Below the pieces are notes generated by a model, which had not been told where the DNA came from, made no database searches, and worked only from the letters and a program-made list of their open reading frames with translations. A DNA stretch of 64,000 bases. Source: Ruegeria sp. ANG-S4 (lineage in GTDB: Bacteria > Pseudomonadota > Alphaproteobacteria > Rhodobacterales > Rhodobacteraceae). The stretch's first letter is position 1. Each line of letters begins with the position of its first letter. The translations under genes and the position numbers were made by a program. Location of the stretch: NCBI RefSeq assembly GCF_000814005.1, contig NZ_JWLK01000004.1, forward strand, positions 1 to 64,000. The letters run 5' to 3'. This document shows positions 32,714 to 43,058 of the stretch, one piece after another.

Positions 32714-34636
32714 ATGTACCGGGTATCCGCCTTTGCTTTCGCGCTGGTGATTGCGCCAGCTTCCGCTTTCTCCGACGCTGTGCCAAGCGAAGAGGCAGCC
32801 GAAGGCTTGTTCCTGGAACAACCCTACTCCCCTTATGCACAACGCAGCTTCCCAGAGCGGCCGTTATGGGGTGATACCCATCTTCACACAGGGCTTTCTT
32901 TGGACGCGGGTGCCTTTGGAAACACGCTGCTGCCAGATGACGCGTGGCGTTTTGCAAAGGGTGAGCAGGTCATCTCCTCTACCGGCCAACCTGTAAGGCT
33001 GGCGCGACCGTTGGACTGGATGGTTCTTACGGATCACACGGATCTGATGGGGTTCGCTCCGGACCTGCAAGCTGGCAAGCCGGGTGTTATTTCCGACCCA
33101 AAAGGATTGGAGTGGTACGAAGGATATAAAGCCGGTGGTGAAGAGGCCGGAAAAACCGCCTTTGATATTATTACAAATTTCTCCCAAATGACGCTGCCGG
33201 AAATCCTGCTTGAGTCCTACAGCCCTGGTGCCGACGCTTTTGCGTTCACTTGGGAGCACATTGTTCTCGCGGCCGAGCGGCACAACGACCCCGGGAATTT
33301 TACCGCCTTTATCGGGTTCGAGTGGACCTCTGTTCCGAAGGGATTCAATCTGCACCGGAACGTAATGTTGCGGGACGGACCGATCAGAGCACTTCAGATG
33401 GTTCCCCCGGTCACGCAACCGCCTTACGGCGACACCGACCCGAAATCGCTCTACGCATGGCTGGAAGAATATCAGGAGAAAACCGGGGGCCGCGCTGTCG
33501 CCTTTGCCCATAATGGAAACTTGTCGAATGGATGGATGTTTCCGACCGAGGACACGTACCACGGCGGCAAGGTGGACGAAGAATACGTGGCTGCCCGCGC
33601 GAAATGGGAGCCCCACTATGAAGTCACGCAGATCAAGGGCGACGGAGAAGCGCACCCCTTCCTGAGCCCGGACGATGAATTTGCAGACTATGAAAACTGG
33701 GACGTTGGCAATCTCGATATCACCGAACTTAAGACAGAAGACATGCTGGCCGGAGAATATGCCCGAGAGGCGCTGAAGCGTGGCTTGATGCTGGAAGAAA
33801 AGTTTGGTGTGAACCCCTACAAGTTCGGGATGGGCGGCGCAACGGACAGTCATACATCTTTGGCGACGGCTGAAGAGGACAACTTTTTTGGCAAGTCTGT
33901 CAGTGTTGAGCCGTCAGTCTCTCGTATCAAGCATCCATTCATTGCCAATGATCTTGGGGAAATTCCCGGCGATCTTCTGGTCGCGTCCGGGTACACAGCC
34001 GTTTGGGCGACCGAGAACACCCGCGCGGCGATCTTCGATGCATTCAAGCGGCGCGAAACCTACGCCACAACCGGACCTCGGATCGGGCTTAGGTTCTTTG
34101 GCGGATGGGATTTCAGCGATGCTGACGTCGAAACGCGGTTCCTTGCAAACGTGGGCTATACCAAAGGTGTTCCAATGGGTTCGGATTTGCGCCCTCGCGA
34201 AGGCGATGTGGCACCTTCCTTTTTGATTGCTGCATTACGTGACCCGGTTGGTGCCAATCTGGACCGCGTTCAGGTTGTCAAGGGATGGCTCGACTCGGAC
34301 GGCATCTTGCAGGAAAAGGTCTACGACGTTGCCTGGTCGGATGGCCGTGTGGCTGACGAAAATGGCAAGGTTCCTGCGGTTGGAAACACCGTGGACGTTG
34401 AGACCGCAAGCTGGGCCAACACGATCGGCACTGCCGAGTTGGTGACCGTCTGGTCCGACCCGGATTTCGACCCCGACGCAAGAGCGTTTTATTACGTTCG
34501 CGCAATCGAAATCCCGACCCCACGTTGGATCCTTTATGACAAGCTAAGGTTCGGCGCAGAGTTGCCGCAAGATGCCGTTCTCACACATCAGGAGCGCGCA
34601 TATTCCTCTCCGATCTGGTACACCCCGGCGGATTGA
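32714..34636 (+). CDS. DUF3604 protein, PHP-like metallohydrolase, exported
   Basis: 640 aa with a signal peptide ([20 protein letters not shown], cut after about 21) and a GGGAGG ribosome site. PHP-type metal motifs are visible: [15 protein letters not shown] (about 57-71; the HxH pair), [15 protein letters not shown] (about 100-114; DH), and [14 protein letters not shown] and [20 protein letters not shown] later. DUF3604 proteins carry a PHP-related metal site; substrate is not established. It acts outside the cytoplasm. 160 bases upstream of the PpiC gene. Confidence 0.88.
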   Translation: MYRVSAFAFALVIAPASAFSDAVPSEEAAEGLFLEQPYSPYAQRSFPERPLWGDTHLHTGLSLDAGAFGNTLLPDDAWRFAKGEQVISSTGQPVRLARPLDWMVLTDHTDLMGFAPDLQAGKPGVISDPKGLEWYEGYKAGGEEAGKTAFDIITNFSQMTLPEILLESYSPGADAFAFTWEHIVLAAERHNDPGNFTAFIGFEWTSVPKGFNLHRNVMLRDGPIRALQMVPPVTQPPYGDTDPKSLYAWLEEYQEKTGGRAVAFAHNGNLSNGWMFPTEDTYHGGKVDEEYVAARAKWEPHYEVTQIKGDGEAHPFLSPDDEFADYENWDVGNLDITELKTEDMLAGEYAREALKRGLMLEEKFGVNPYKFGMGGATDSHTSLATAEEDNFFGKSVSVEPSVSRIKHPFIANDLGEIPGDLLVASGYTAVWATENTRAAIFDAFKRRETYATTGPRIGLRFFGGWDFSDADVETRFLANVGYTKGVPMGSDLRPREGDVAPSFLIAALRDPVGANLDRVQVVKGWLDSDGILQEKVYDVAWSDGRVADENGKVPAVGNTVDVETASWANTIGTAELVTVWSDPDFDPDARAFYYVRAIEIPTPRWILYDKLRFGAELPQDAVLTHQERAYSSPIWYTPAD

Positions 34637-34796
34637 AGTGTTTCAGGCATGGGTCCGGAAACCGAGCTTGTGACCTCAGCCGAGTGCAGTCGCCATATGT
34701 GTGAAACCTGCTTGTTGCCGGGCTCCTTGCAAAAGTCAATCGGACGATGCCAGCATCGGTCCTGAGAGCACAAGTTCGCGTCACGCAGGAGCCTTC

Positions 34797-35627
34797 ATGC
34801 GCATACTGAAAGAACCTCTGTTCCATTTCTTTTTGATTGGAGCGGCTATTTTCGTTTGGTTCCATATTATTGCGCCCGACGGCGAAGCTGTCGAAAACCT
34901 GGAAACCATCCGGGTCGACGAGGCCGATGTCGCCCGTTTGGCAGATCAGTTTGAAGCCAGGTGGAAGCGCCGACCGAGCGAGGCCGAGCTACAAGCCCTG
35001 GTCGATGCGTCAATTCGTGAAGAAGTTCTGGTCAGGGAGGCAAGAAAGCTCGGTCTGGATCGCGGAGATTCCGTAATCAGGTCTCGGCTGAGCCAGAAAA
35101 TGGACTTTCTGACAGAGGCAATTGCCACCTCAGTGGTCCCGGAAGACGAAGAATTAGAGGCGTTTCTCAATCGAAATCCCGCACGCTACGCAACATCCGA
35201 CAAGGTGGCGTTCACGCAGATCTTTCTGGGTGAAGAACCAAGCGAGGCCCAGATCACAACCGCGTTGAATACGCTGAATGCCGGACAGGATGTCACCGTC
35301 TCGAATTCTTCGATATTGCTACCTGCTTCGATGCCTTTGACTGCGACCAGAGTTATCGACTCGGTCTTTGGTGCTGGATTTTCAAAGGGTCTCGCAGAGG
35401 CTCAAACAGGTCCTTGGACCGGACCGATCCAATCGGGCTATGGTGTCCATCTTGTCCAAGTGCTTGCCTTTGAACCGAGCCGAACACCACCTTTGTCCGA
35501 AATTCGCAGTGATGTTCTGCGCGATTGGCGTCGCGCCGCGAGTGAAGATCTGGCGCAGGCGCAGTTCGAAAGCTTGGTCGAGAACTACGAGATCGAAAGT
35601 CCCGATCTCTCAGGACCAGACAAATGA
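34797..35627 (+). CDS. peptidyl-prolyl cis-trans isomerase, parvulin/PpiC type
   Basis: 276 aa from ATG 34797 (AGGAG upstream). One N-terminal helix anchors it in the inner membrane (FHFFLIGAAIFVWFHIIAPD). The N-terminal SurA-like region (VDEADVARLADQFEARWKRR) precedes a shortened parvulin domain with GPWTGPIQSGYGVHLVQVLA near 225-245. It faces the periplasm and would help fold exported proteins. The next gene starts inside its stop (ATGA), so the two are translationally coupled. Confidence 0.82.
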   Translation: MRILKEPLFHFFLIGAAIFVWFHIIAPDGEAVENLETIRVDEADVARLADQFEARWKRRPSEAELQALVDASIREEVLVREARKLGLDRGDSVIRSRLSQKMDFLTEAIATSVVPEDEELEAFLNRNPARYATSDKVAFTQIFLGEEPSEAQITTALNTLNAGQDVTVSNSSILLPASMPLTATRVIDSVFGAGFSKGLAEAQTGPWTGPIQSGYGVHLVQVLAFEPSRTPPLSEIRSDVLRDWRRAASEDLAQAQFESLVENYEIESPDLSGPDK

Positions 35628-36613
35628 GGTTGCTGGTCTGCGTTTTTCTTTTTGTCTTGTGCGCTTGGCCCGCAGGCAAGGCAAATGCCCACGCGCTCGA
35701 TCCCGGATATCTGGAGATACGCCAAATCTCACCCGTTAACTGGAGCGTCCACTGGCGGAAGCCCGATGTGAATGGCCAACCGATGGCGATTGATGCTGTG
35801 TTGCCGGAAAATTGTACACCCGCGCGCGGGCCGTCTCCCATCTCCGATAGTCGAGCATGGGTTTCATCCTGGATTGTCGAGTGCCATGCAGGTATCGCAG
35901 GCCAGCCCATTGCAATTGACGGCTTGGACTCCCAAAAGAACGACGTTCTGGTCCGCTTGCTCCCGTTGAATGCCGAACCAACCACGCTTCGTTTCACACC
36001 TGAGACGTCCGTGCAAATCACGCCTGCCGAGCAAACGACATGGGCGGTTTTCGCCGCTTACCTCCTGCTGGGTTTTGAACACATACTGGAGGGCTGGGAT
36101 CACCTTCTGTTTGTTTTTGCGCTTTTCATTCTGGTGCGCGAGCCGTGGAAATTGGTCGGAGCTGTCACTGCATTCACGCTTGCGCATTCCATCACTCTGG
36201 CGCTGGCGACATTTGGTGTCTTGAATGTTCCTGGTCCGCCGGTCGAGGCTGTCATTGCGTTGTCCATCGTTTTTCTGGCCATGGAGATCGTAAAGGGTGA
36301 AGAGGGCCGGTTCCGGCTTTCAAAACAAAAGCCCTGGATCATTTGTTTCGGATTTGGGCTGTTGCACGGCCTTGGTTTTGCTGGCGCTTTGGCTGATATT
36401 GGACTGCCCGCGAACGATATTCCGGCGGCCTTGCTTGCCTTTAACCTGGGCGTTGAAGCCGGACAGCTGAGTTTTATCGGCGCATTGGCTCTGCTGGTAG
36501 CGATCTGGCGGTTGACGGCGCATCCGATCAGTCGACGCGCGACAGTGATTGCCGCATATGGCATCGGTTCGGTGTCGATGTATTGGCTGATAGAGCGAAT
36601 AAGTGGCTTTTGA
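35624..36613 (+). CDS. HupE/UreJ family membrane protein
   Basis: 329 aa. A signal peptide (LLVCVFLFVLCAWPAGKANA) is followed by a periplasmic domain of about 110 residues, then six to seven membrane helices. The motif LLLGFEHILEGWDHLLFVFA near 145-164 carries the His/Asp-rich first helix of HupE/UreJ (nickel/cobalt-associated) proteins; a further His occurs in ALAHSITLAL and FGFGLLHGLGFAG. It may be a metal transporter or a chaperoning membrane protein. Coupled to PpiC by ATGA. Confidence 0.8.
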   Translation: MRLLVCVFLFVLCAWPAGKANAHALDPGYLEIRQISPVNWSVHWRKPDVNGQPMAIDAVLPENCTPARGPSPISDSRAWVSSWIVECHAGIAGQPIAIDGLDSQKNDVLVRLLPLNAEPTTLRFTPETSVQITPAEQTTWAVFAAYLLLGFEHILEGWDHLLFVFALFILVREPWKLVGAVTAFTLAHSITLALATFGVLNVPGPPVEAVIALSIVFLAMEIVKGEEGRFRLSKQKPWIICFGFGLLHGLGFAGALADIGLPANDIPAALLAFNLGVEAGQLSFIGALALLVAIWRLTAHPISRRATVIAAYGIGSVSMYWLIERISGF

Positions 36614-37130
36614 TTGTGTTGCGGCGGCTTTCTATTGCTCGGTTCGAAAATGGATCAATGTGAATTGGTGCCACCAATTGACTTGGGTCTTTGCCTTTGA
36701 TCACCGCGCCCCCAGATGGACTGTGACGCGGGACCTCTAGTGCAAACCTGGGTACAGCCTTAAAAATGGGTTGCTCCCAAGGCATCGAATACAAGTGTTT
36801 CTTTCCGAGACAACGGGAATGGCAGAACGCGTTGGATACAGATTAGCCAAACCAGTGGTGCGACTTGATGAAGCCAAGCGAATTTTTGAGACCGGCTAGG
36901 CGTACCTCAGTGTAAACAACGCCGTTTGTCCAGCGGTTTTGACCTTCGCAAAATACCCGCAATTGGGACTCACTACCAAAAAAGAGTGAGGCCACGCCGA
37001 ATTAAATTTTGCATTCACCCAACGATACCGCGCCGTATGCATCCGGAAACTTTAGAATTCGAAACTGTGATCGTACGCTTGTGTATTCAAAGCGCAATCT
37101 TATCTGCGAACGGCCTTGTATTTAAAAAAG
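36614..37130. other. intergenic region
   Basis: 517 bases between the HupE gene and tRNA-Lys. Frames on both strands exist but none has a ribosome site or protein-like composition. I see nothing else to report. Confidence 0.4.
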
Positions 37131-37206
37131 TGGTGAGCCGTGCAGGATTCGAACCTGCGACCCACTGATTAAAAGTCAGTTGCTCTACCAACTGAGCTAA
37201 CGGCCC
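37131..37206 (-). tRNA. tRNA-Lys (anticodon TTT)
   Basis: 76 bases on the minus strand including encoded CCA (37131-37133). Acceptor GGGCCGT pairs with ACGGCTC (one G-U), D arm, anticodon loop CTTTTAA (TTT, Lys), T arm GCAGG/CCTGC with loop TTCGAAT. Anticodon stem is perfect (ACTGA/TCAGT). Confidence 0.95.
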
Positions 37207-37417
37207 ACTCTTTTGTCGGATCGCATGGATCCGTGGCGCTCTGTAAGGTATTTTCCCGATCGGGTTCAAGCCCTTATTTCGCACCCCGTTTCGCCGACAT
37301 TCAACTGGTGTCCGGCGCCCCGATAGGCGGCCTAATTAGGCAGGGGATGCGGGGTGGTCAAGCCCTTTTTTCAGGAATCTCCCGCATAGGGTGGATTCAC
37401 ATCCGCACCAACGTTAT

Positions 37418-38260
37418 ATGCCCGCCATGCAACAGGTAAACGACACCGAACTGCCCTTTATGAAGATGCACGGGCTGGGCAATGACTTTGTCATTGTGGA
37501 CGCGCGCGCGCAGGCAGGCGCGATCACACCGGCCATGGCCAGAGGAATCGGGCACCGTCAGTTTGGTGTCGGCTTTGACCAGCTTGCCATAATCGAAGCC
37601 GGTGAAACGGATGCACATCTGACGTTTTACAACGCGGACGGTTCGACCTCGGCGGCCTGCGGAAATGCAACCCGTTGCATAGCCCGGTTTTTGATGAACG
37701 AGAGCGGAAAGTCCGAACTCAATCTGACCACGGAACGCGGCGCGTTGACAGCCAGAGATTCGGGGGACGGTCTGACCTCGGTCAATATGGGGCTGCCGCA
37801 ACTTCGCTGGGATGAGATTCCGCTGGCCGAAGAGATGGATACGCTGAGATTGCCAGTCGAAGGTCGTCCCACGGCGACCGGTATGGGCAACCCGCACTGC
37901 ACGTTCTTTGTGGATGATGCCGAGGCTATTCCGCTGGACGAGTTTGGCGCACGCTATGAGAACCACCCTCTATACCCCGAGCGCACGAATGTGCAGGTCG
38001 CTCAGGTCTTGGGTCCTGACCATATCCGGATGCGTGTTTGGGAACGTGGCGTGGGGATTACACTGGCATCCGGTTCGTCGTCTTGCGCGACCGCAGTCGC
38101 ATCTGCGCGGCTTGGCCTGACCGGGCGCAAGGTACAGATAGAACTGGATGGCGGCACGATCTGGATCGACTGGCGCGACGACGGTGTGTGGATGACCGGT
38201 CCGACCTGCCATGTGTTCTCTGGTACTTTGACGTCTGAGTTCCTGAGGTCGCTGGGATGA
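37418..38260 (+). CDS. dapF: diaminopimelate epimerase
   Basis: 280 aa from ATG 37418; ATG 37427 (MQQV) is an equal choice, with no good ribosome site for either. DapF converts LL- to meso-diaminopimelate, for lysine and peptidoglycan. The two catalytic Cys motifs are present: DGSTSAACGNATRC and GSSSCATAVASARL, along with KMHGLGNDFVIVDARA at the N-terminus and GNPHCTFFVDD. It is coupled by ATGA (38257-38260) to mtaB, an arrangement common in Rhodobacterales. Confidence 0.95.
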   Translation: MPAMQQVNDTELPFMKMHGLGNDFVIVDARAQAGAITPAMARGIGHRQFGVGFDQLAIIEAGETDAHLTFYNADGSTSAACGNATRCIARFLMNESGKSELNLTTERGALTARDSGDGLTSVNMGLPQLRWDEIPLAEEMDTLRLPVEGRPTATGMGNPHCTFFVDDAEAIPLDEFGARYENHPLYPERTNVQVAQVLGPDHIRMRVWERGVGITLASGSSSCATAVASARLGLTGRKVQIELDGGTIWIDWRDDGVWMTGPTCHVFSGTLTSEFLRSLG

Positions 38261-39513
38261 ACGCGCCCAAGTTCACAACGTTGGGCTGCCGCCTGAACGC
38301 CTATGAAACAGAGGCGATGAAAGAGCTTTCGCGGCAGGCGGGTTTGACCGACGCAGTGGTGGTGAATACTTGCGCCGTAACAGCCGAAGCAGTGCGCAAG
38401 GCGCGGCAGGAGATCCGGAAACTGCGGCGCGAGAACCCGAACGCGCGGTTGATCGTCACCGGATGCGCCGCGCAAACCGAACCTCAGACCTTTTCGCAGA
38501 TGGATGAGGTGGACGCAGTTATCGGCAACTCCGAGAAAATGCGGCCCGGTACGTGGAAGGGCATGGCGGCGGACTTCATCGGCGAAACCGAAGCCGTTCA
38601 GGTTGATGACATCATGTCCGTAACGGAAACCGCAGGCCACTTGATCGATGGCTTCGGCACACGGTCGCGTGCCTATGTTCAGGTTCAGAATGGCTGCGAC
38701 CATCGTTGCACGTTTTGCATCATCCCGTATGGCCGTGGGAACTCGCGTAGCGTCCCGGCTGGTGTGGTTGTGGATCAGATCAAGCGGCTTGTGGACAAGG
38801 GATATAACGAAGTCGTTCTCACAGGCGTTGATCTGACCTCGTGGGGGGCGGACCTGCCTGCGCAACCGAAGCTGGGCGATCTAGTCACGCGTATCCTGAA
38901 ACTGGTGCCTGACCTGCCCCGTTTGCGGATCAGTTCGATCGATTCCATCGAAGTGGACGAGAACCTGATGCAGGCCATCGCAACCGAGCGTCGCCTGATG
39001 CCGCACCTGCATCTTTCACTGCAGCACGGAGATGATCTGATCCTGAAACGGATGAAGCGCCGTCACCTGCGCGACGATGCCATTCGGTTTACCGAAGACG
39101 CGCGCAAACTGCGGCCGGACATGACGTTCGGCGCCGATATCATCGCGGGCTTTCCAACCGAAACCGATGCGCATTTCGAAAATTCCCTTAGGCTGGTTGC
39201 GGAATGCGATCTGACATGGTTGCACGTGTTTCCCTATTCCAGGCGTGAAGGCACGCCTGCGGCCCGCATTCCACAGCAAATCGACGGGCGCGTGATCAAG
39301 GACCGCGCCGCCCGTTTGCGCGCAGCGGGCGAGGCGCAGGTGGCCAGGCACCTTTCGGATCAGGTCGGCAAATCCCATCACATCCTGATGGAGAACCCGC
39401 ATATGGGCCGAACCGAGCAATTCGCCGAAGTCGCATTCTCGAAGTCCCAAGCCGAAGGCCAGATTGTGCAGGCTGCGATTACAGGTAACGACGGAAACCG
39501 GCTGACGGCATAG
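38257..39513 (+). CDS. mtaB: tRNA t6A37 methylthiotransferase MtaB
   Basis: 418-aa radical-SAM enzyme making ms2t6A37 in tRNA. N-terminal UPF0004 domain with three cluster Cys (TLGCRLNAYETEA, VVVNTCAVTAEA, LIVTGCAAQTEP), then the radical SAM motif GCDHRCTFCIIPYGRG near residues 148-163, and a C-terminal TRAM-like region that is somewhat short. Starts inside the dapF stop. Confidence 0.93.
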   Translation: MNAPKFTTLGCRLNAYETEAMKELSRQAGLTDAVVVNTCAVTAEAVRKARQEIRKLRRENPNARLIVTGCAAQTEPQTFSQMDEVDAVIGNSEKMRPGTWKGMAADFIGETEAVQVDDIMSVTETAGHLIDGFGTRSRAYVQVQNGCDHRCTFCIIPYGRGNSRSVPAGVVVDQIKRLVDKGYNEVVLTGVDLTSWGADLPAQPKLGDLVTRILKLVPDLPRLRISSIDSIEVDENLMQAIATERRLMPHLHLSLQHGDDLILKRMKRRHLRDDAIRFTEDARKLRPDMTFGADIIAGFPTETDAHFENSLRLVAECDLTWLHVFPYSRREGTPAARIPQQIDGRVIKDRAARLRAAGEAQVARHLSDQVGKSHHILMENPHMGRTEQFAEVAFSKSQAEGQIVQAAITGNDGNRLTA

Positions 39514-39705
39514 CATTAACGGTGCCCATCATGGCGCTTGGCCGACGTGTCATGCCAGCACAAAATCAGCACGCGTAGTCTCTTGCGAATGATCTCAACA
39601 GGCGCGCTTCGCTACGCGAACTTGTGACCGTGATGCGTGTCACATCGCGCTTTCTTAAAATTTGCTATGATTGGCAGCAGGATCATCAGCAAACGAGGAA
39701 GCAAT

Positions 39706-39963
39706 ATGGACAAAGTTGTAATTGGCAAACTCGAAAAGCTAAGCATGGCTCTGGCAAAAGCCGAAGGAATGGCCGGCCTGATCAGACAAAAGCGGGCGGA
39801 TATCGAGAAAAAGAGTTTCAAGCTGCCGCCGATCAAGGCCGCCGAAGCGATGAAGCAAGTGCGCAAGCTGCTGGACCAGCAACACAAAGTGGATATGAAA
39901 GTGCAAAAGGCACGGGCCGCGTATGACAAGGCCGTTGCTGAAGCCGTGAAAAAGATGAGCTGA
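39706..39963 (+). CDS. small, highly charged helical protein
   Basis: 85 aa from ATG 39706 with GAGGAAG upstream. Lys- and Ala-rich helices throughout (KVVIGKLEKLSMALAKAEGM, AAEAMKQVRKLLDQQHKVDM, KAVAEAVKKMS). No family recognised; the profile is that of a coiled-coil or nucleic-acid-associated protein. Followed at once by a terminator. Confidence 0.65.
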   Translation: MDKVVIGKLEKLSMALAKAEGMAGLIRQKRADIEKKSFKLPPIKAAEAMKQVRKLLDQQHKVDMKVQKARAAYDKAVAEAVKKMS

Positions 39964-39964
39964 T

Positions 39965-39993
39965 AAAAAAACCCGCCGATCAGGCGGGTTTTT
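39965..39993. terminator. bidirectional Rho-independent terminator
   Basis: CCCGCC and GGCGGG (6-bp stem, 5-base loop) with A-run on the left and TTTTT on the right, so it ends the plus-strand 85-aa gene and the minus-strand petC (stop at 40019). Confidence 0.88.
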
Positions 39994-40018
39994 CCATGCA
40001 TGTTGGTGTGTAGGCAGG

Positions 40019-40801
40019 TCAGTGCTGCTTTTTGCCCTTCACAGGTGCCCACAAGCGCTTGTTGACCAGATACAGGATCACCGACAGGACGGTCAGAAAC
40101 AGAACACCGACGAATCCCGCGTTTTTGCGGTCCATCATCTTGGGTTCAGCGGCCCACATCAGGAAGGCTGAAACGTCCTTGGACATCTCTTCGACCGTGG
40201 CGGCGTGACCATCGGCGTATTCGACCTGATCATCCGACATCGGCGGGGCCATCGAGATCCAGCCTCCGGGGAAGGCCTTGTTCTCGTACAGGATCGTGCC
40301 TGCCTCTTCTTTTTCTTCTCCGGTATAGCCATCCAGCAGCGAAGCGATGTATTCCGCGCCACCCATGCCCTTGACCAGTTGGTTGATGCCCAGACCGTAG
40401 GGGCCGTGGAACCCGGCGCGGGCCTTGGCCATCAGGCTCAGGTCAGGTGCACCGACGGCATCGTTTGCCGGGAAGTGGTCGGTCGGGATGGCCGGGCGGA
40501 AATCGTCCAGCTCGGGATCGAACACTTCAAAGTTGTCAGCCGCATAGGTGATGACCTGCTCTTCCGAATATCCCAGCGCCTCAAGGTCGCGCAGGGGTAC
40601 ATACCGCAGGCCGTGGCAGGCCGCACAGACCTCGGTATAGACCTGAAGGCCACGCTGAAGCTGGCTTTCGTCGAAAGTGCCAAACGGACCTTCGAACGAA
40701 AAGTGGAAGTCCTCGACATGCCCCTCGCCACCTGCCGCGAAGGACGCAGCAGGGGTCAATGCGACGGCAAACGCGGCACCGATTGCAAGTTTCTTGAACA
40801 T
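40019..40801 (-). CDS. petC: cytochrome c1 of the bc1 complex
   Basis: 260 aa with a signal peptide ([20 protein letters not shown]). Heme c motif CAACH near residue 60 ([16 protein letters not shown]), Met ligand region near [12 protein letters not shown], and a C-terminal helix [20 protein letters not shown] that anchors it. It transfers electrons from the Rieske centre to soluble cytochromes. Last gene of petABC. Confidence 0.95.
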   Translation of the reverse strand: MFKKLAIGAAFAVALTPAASFAAGGEGHVEDFHFSFEGPFGTFDESQLQRGLQVYTEVCAACHGLRYVPLRDLEALGYSEEQVITYAADNFEVFDPELDDFRPAIPTDHFPANDAVGAPDLSLMAKARAGFHGPYGLGINQLVKGMGGAEYIASLLDGYTGEEKEEAGTILYENKAFPGGWISMAPPMSDDQVEYADGHAATVEEMSKDVSAFLMWAAEPKMMDRKNAGFVGVLFLTVLSVILYLVNKRLWAPVKGKKQH

Positions 40802-40819
40802 TGTATCCGGTCCCTCTTT

Positions 40820-42163
40820 TTATTCGGCCGGAGCCGCTGCAGGCGTGGCTTCGGCATCAGCCTTGCCATAATGCGCGTTGAAGTCTTCTTCGATGGTTTC
40901 CGGGGGAACAAGCGGTTTCTCGATAACCCCCAGGATCGGCAGGATCACAAAGAAGTAAGCGAACCAATAGGCCGACGCGATCAGCGAGAATGTGGCATAC
41001 GGTTCCTCGGCAGGCATCGCACCCAGCCACATCAGGGCAAAGAAGTCGATAACCAGCAGGTAGAACCACCACTTGAACATCGGGCGGTACTTGCCCGAAC
41101 GCACGGTCGAGGTATCGAGCCACGGCGCCAGTGCCATTGCAAGGATCGCACCGAACATCGCCAGAACACCAAAGAACTTGGCGTCGATGATGCCGCCGGT
41201 GATGAAGCTGGCGAACTGCACGACCCAGACCTCGCCGGTGAAGGCGCGCAGGATCGCGTAGAACGGCAGGAAGTACCATTCAGGCACAATATGCGCCGGT
41301 GTCACCAGCGGGTTGGCTTCGATGTAGTTGTCCGGGTGGCCCAGATAGTTCGGCATGAAGCCGACAATGGCCCAGAACACGACCATGATTACGGCCAGTG
41401 CAAACAGGTCCTTGATCACGAAGTAGGGCCAGAAGGGCAGCGTGTCTTTCTCGGCCTCGGCTTTCGAGCCGCGGCGCACCTCAACTCCGGTCGGGTTGTT
41501 GTTGCCGGTGGTATGGAAGGCCCAGATATGCACGATGACCAGTGCCGCGATGATAAACGGCAGCAGATAGTGCAGCGAGAAGAAACGGTTCAGCGTGGCG
41601 TTGTCCACCGCCGGTCCGCCCAGCAACCAGGTCTGGATCGCCTCACCCACAAACGGGATCGCGCCAAACAGGCCGGTGATCACGGTCGCACCCCAGAAGG
41701 ACATCTGACCCCAGGGCAGCACGTAACCCATAAAGGCGGTGCCCATCATCATCAGGTAGATCAGCATCCCGATGATCCACGTGATCTCACGCGGGGCTTT
41801 GTACGAGCCATAGAACAGGCCGCGGAACATGTGGATATACACCGCGACAAAGAACAGCGATGCGCCGTTCATGTGCAGATAGCGGATAAAGTAGCCACCG
41901 TTCACGTTGCGCATGATGTGCTCGACGCTGGCAAAGGCCAGATCGACATGCGGCGTATAGTGCATCACCAGAACGATACCGGTGACGATCTGCAAGACCA
42001 GGCAGAAGGCAAGGACGATACCCCAGATCCACCACCAGTTCAGGTTCTTTGGCGTGGGGATCATGATGGTGTCGTATATCAGGCCGACGATCGGCAGGCG
42101 GCTGTTCAGCCACTTTTCACCGTCTGTCTTCGGCTCGTAATGGTCGTGGGGAATTCCTGACAT
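40820..42163 (-). CDS. petB: cytochrome b of the bc1 complex
   Basis: 447 aa. Heme-binding His pairs lie in helices B and D ([40 protein letters not shown], and [20 protein letters not shown]); the Qo-site motif [14 protein letters not shown] is present. Eight membrane helices plus a hydrophilic C-terminus. An AGGGAGA ribosome site precedes the ATG. It sits between petA and petC. Confidence 0.95.
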   Translation of the reverse strand: MSGIPHDHYEPKTDGEKWLNSRLPIVGLIYDTIMIPTPKNLNWWWIWGIVLAFCLVLQIVTGIVLVMHYTPHVDLAFASVEHIMRNVNGGYFIRYLHMNGASLFFVAVYIHMFRGLFYGSYKAPREITWIIGMLIYLMMMGTAFMGYVLPWGQMSFWGATVITGLFGAIPFVGEAIQTWLLGGPAVDNATLNRFFSLHYLLPFIIAALVIVHIWAFHTTGNNNPTGVEVRRGSKAEAEKDTLPFWPYFVIKDLFALAVIMVVFWAIVGFMPNYLGHPDNYIEANPLVTPAHIVPEWYFLPFYAILRAFTGEVWVVQFASFITGGIIDAKFFGVLAMFGAILAMALAPWLDTSTVRSGKYRPMFKWWFYLLVIDFFALMWLGAMPAEEPYATFSLIASAYWFAYFFVILPILGVIEKPLVPPETIEEDFNAHYGKADAEATPAAAPAE

Positions 42164-42175
42164 ATTGGGTCTCCC

Positions 42176-42760
42176 TTAGCCGAGGCGGATTGTGCTGTTG
42201 TCCACCCATTCGGCAGGCGGAACAGGAAGGTTTTCAGGCGCGGGGCCTTTGCGGATGCGGCCCGCAAGGTCATAGTGCGATCCGTGGCACGGGCAGAACC
42301 AGCCGCCAAAATCGCCAGCATCGCCAAGCGGTACACAGCCAAGGTGGGTACAGACGCCCATCTGGACGATCCAGGCCCCCGGCGCTTCACCCTCAGGCGA
42401 GGGCATGACGCGGTTGGCGTCCGTGGCAGGCGCATCTGCGTTCAGGTTAAAGTTACGGGCCAGCGGGTCAGGCAATGCGCCGACGCCTTCGGCATCCTGT
42501 TCTTGCGCTTCCGCGATCTCGGCACCGGTGCGGTGGCGGATAAAGACGGGCTTGCCCAGCCATTTAACGGTCAACTGCGTGCCCGGTTCGACCCCGCTTA
42601 CATCCACGCGGATCGAGGACAGCGCCTGCACATCCGCCGAGGGGTTCATCTGGTTGACGAGGGGCCATACGGCTGCACCCGTTGCAACGACACCTGCGCC
42701 GCCAGCGACGTAATACAGGAAATCTCTGCGGGTGCCTTCGTGGTCTTCTGCGTGGGACAC
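42176..42760 (-). CDS. petA: ubiquinol-cytochrome c reductase Rieske iron-sulfur subunit
   Basis: 194 aa from the GTG at 42760 (GGAGAG 6 bases upstream, [15 protein letters not shown]). An N-terminal Tat-like anchor ([20 protein letters not shown]) and the 2Fe-2S motifs CTHLGCVP and CPCHGSHYD are complete. It takes electrons from ubiquinol in the bc1 complex. Confidence 0.95.
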   Translation of the reverse strand: MSHAEDHEGTRRDFLYYVAGGAGVVATGAAVWPLVNQMNPSADVQALSSIRVDVSGVEPGTQLTVKWLGKPVFIRHRTGAEIAEAQEQDAEGVGALPDPLARNFNLNADAPATDANRVMPSPEGEAPGAWIVQMGVCTHLGCVPLGDAGDFGGWFCPCHGSHYDLAGRIRKGPAPENLPVPPAEWVDNSTIRLG

Positions 42761-43058
42761 GAGGTTCTCTCCGATTGTCTGGCGCCCGCGGACGGGCATA
42801 TAGCTCGCGCACCGCACGAATGCGATGTCTTAACCGCGCTATCTATCGGGGAGAATAGTGTTCGTCCAGCGGTCATAAACGCGCAATACGCCGCATCTGG
42901 GCTTTCAGGTCACTACGCGGAGGCCAAATTTCAAGATGCCTCTGGTTCTGAGGCCGATTTTTTCGCCTCGAAGTGCCGCAGCGACTGCCTGATTCGGTCG
43001 GGATTCCCGACCGGTGCGTTCTGAGGCGGAACAGTTCATCCCCGATTCAATGCATCGT

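Noticed and set aside
36926-37168. 80-aa plus-strand frame
   Set aside because: Ends in SRAGFEPATH, the false translation of tRNA-Lys antisense.
40205-42160. 651-codon open frame on the plus strand
   Set aside because: Exactly antisense to petC, petB and part of the gap between them; His/Gln/Arg-rich shadow translation.
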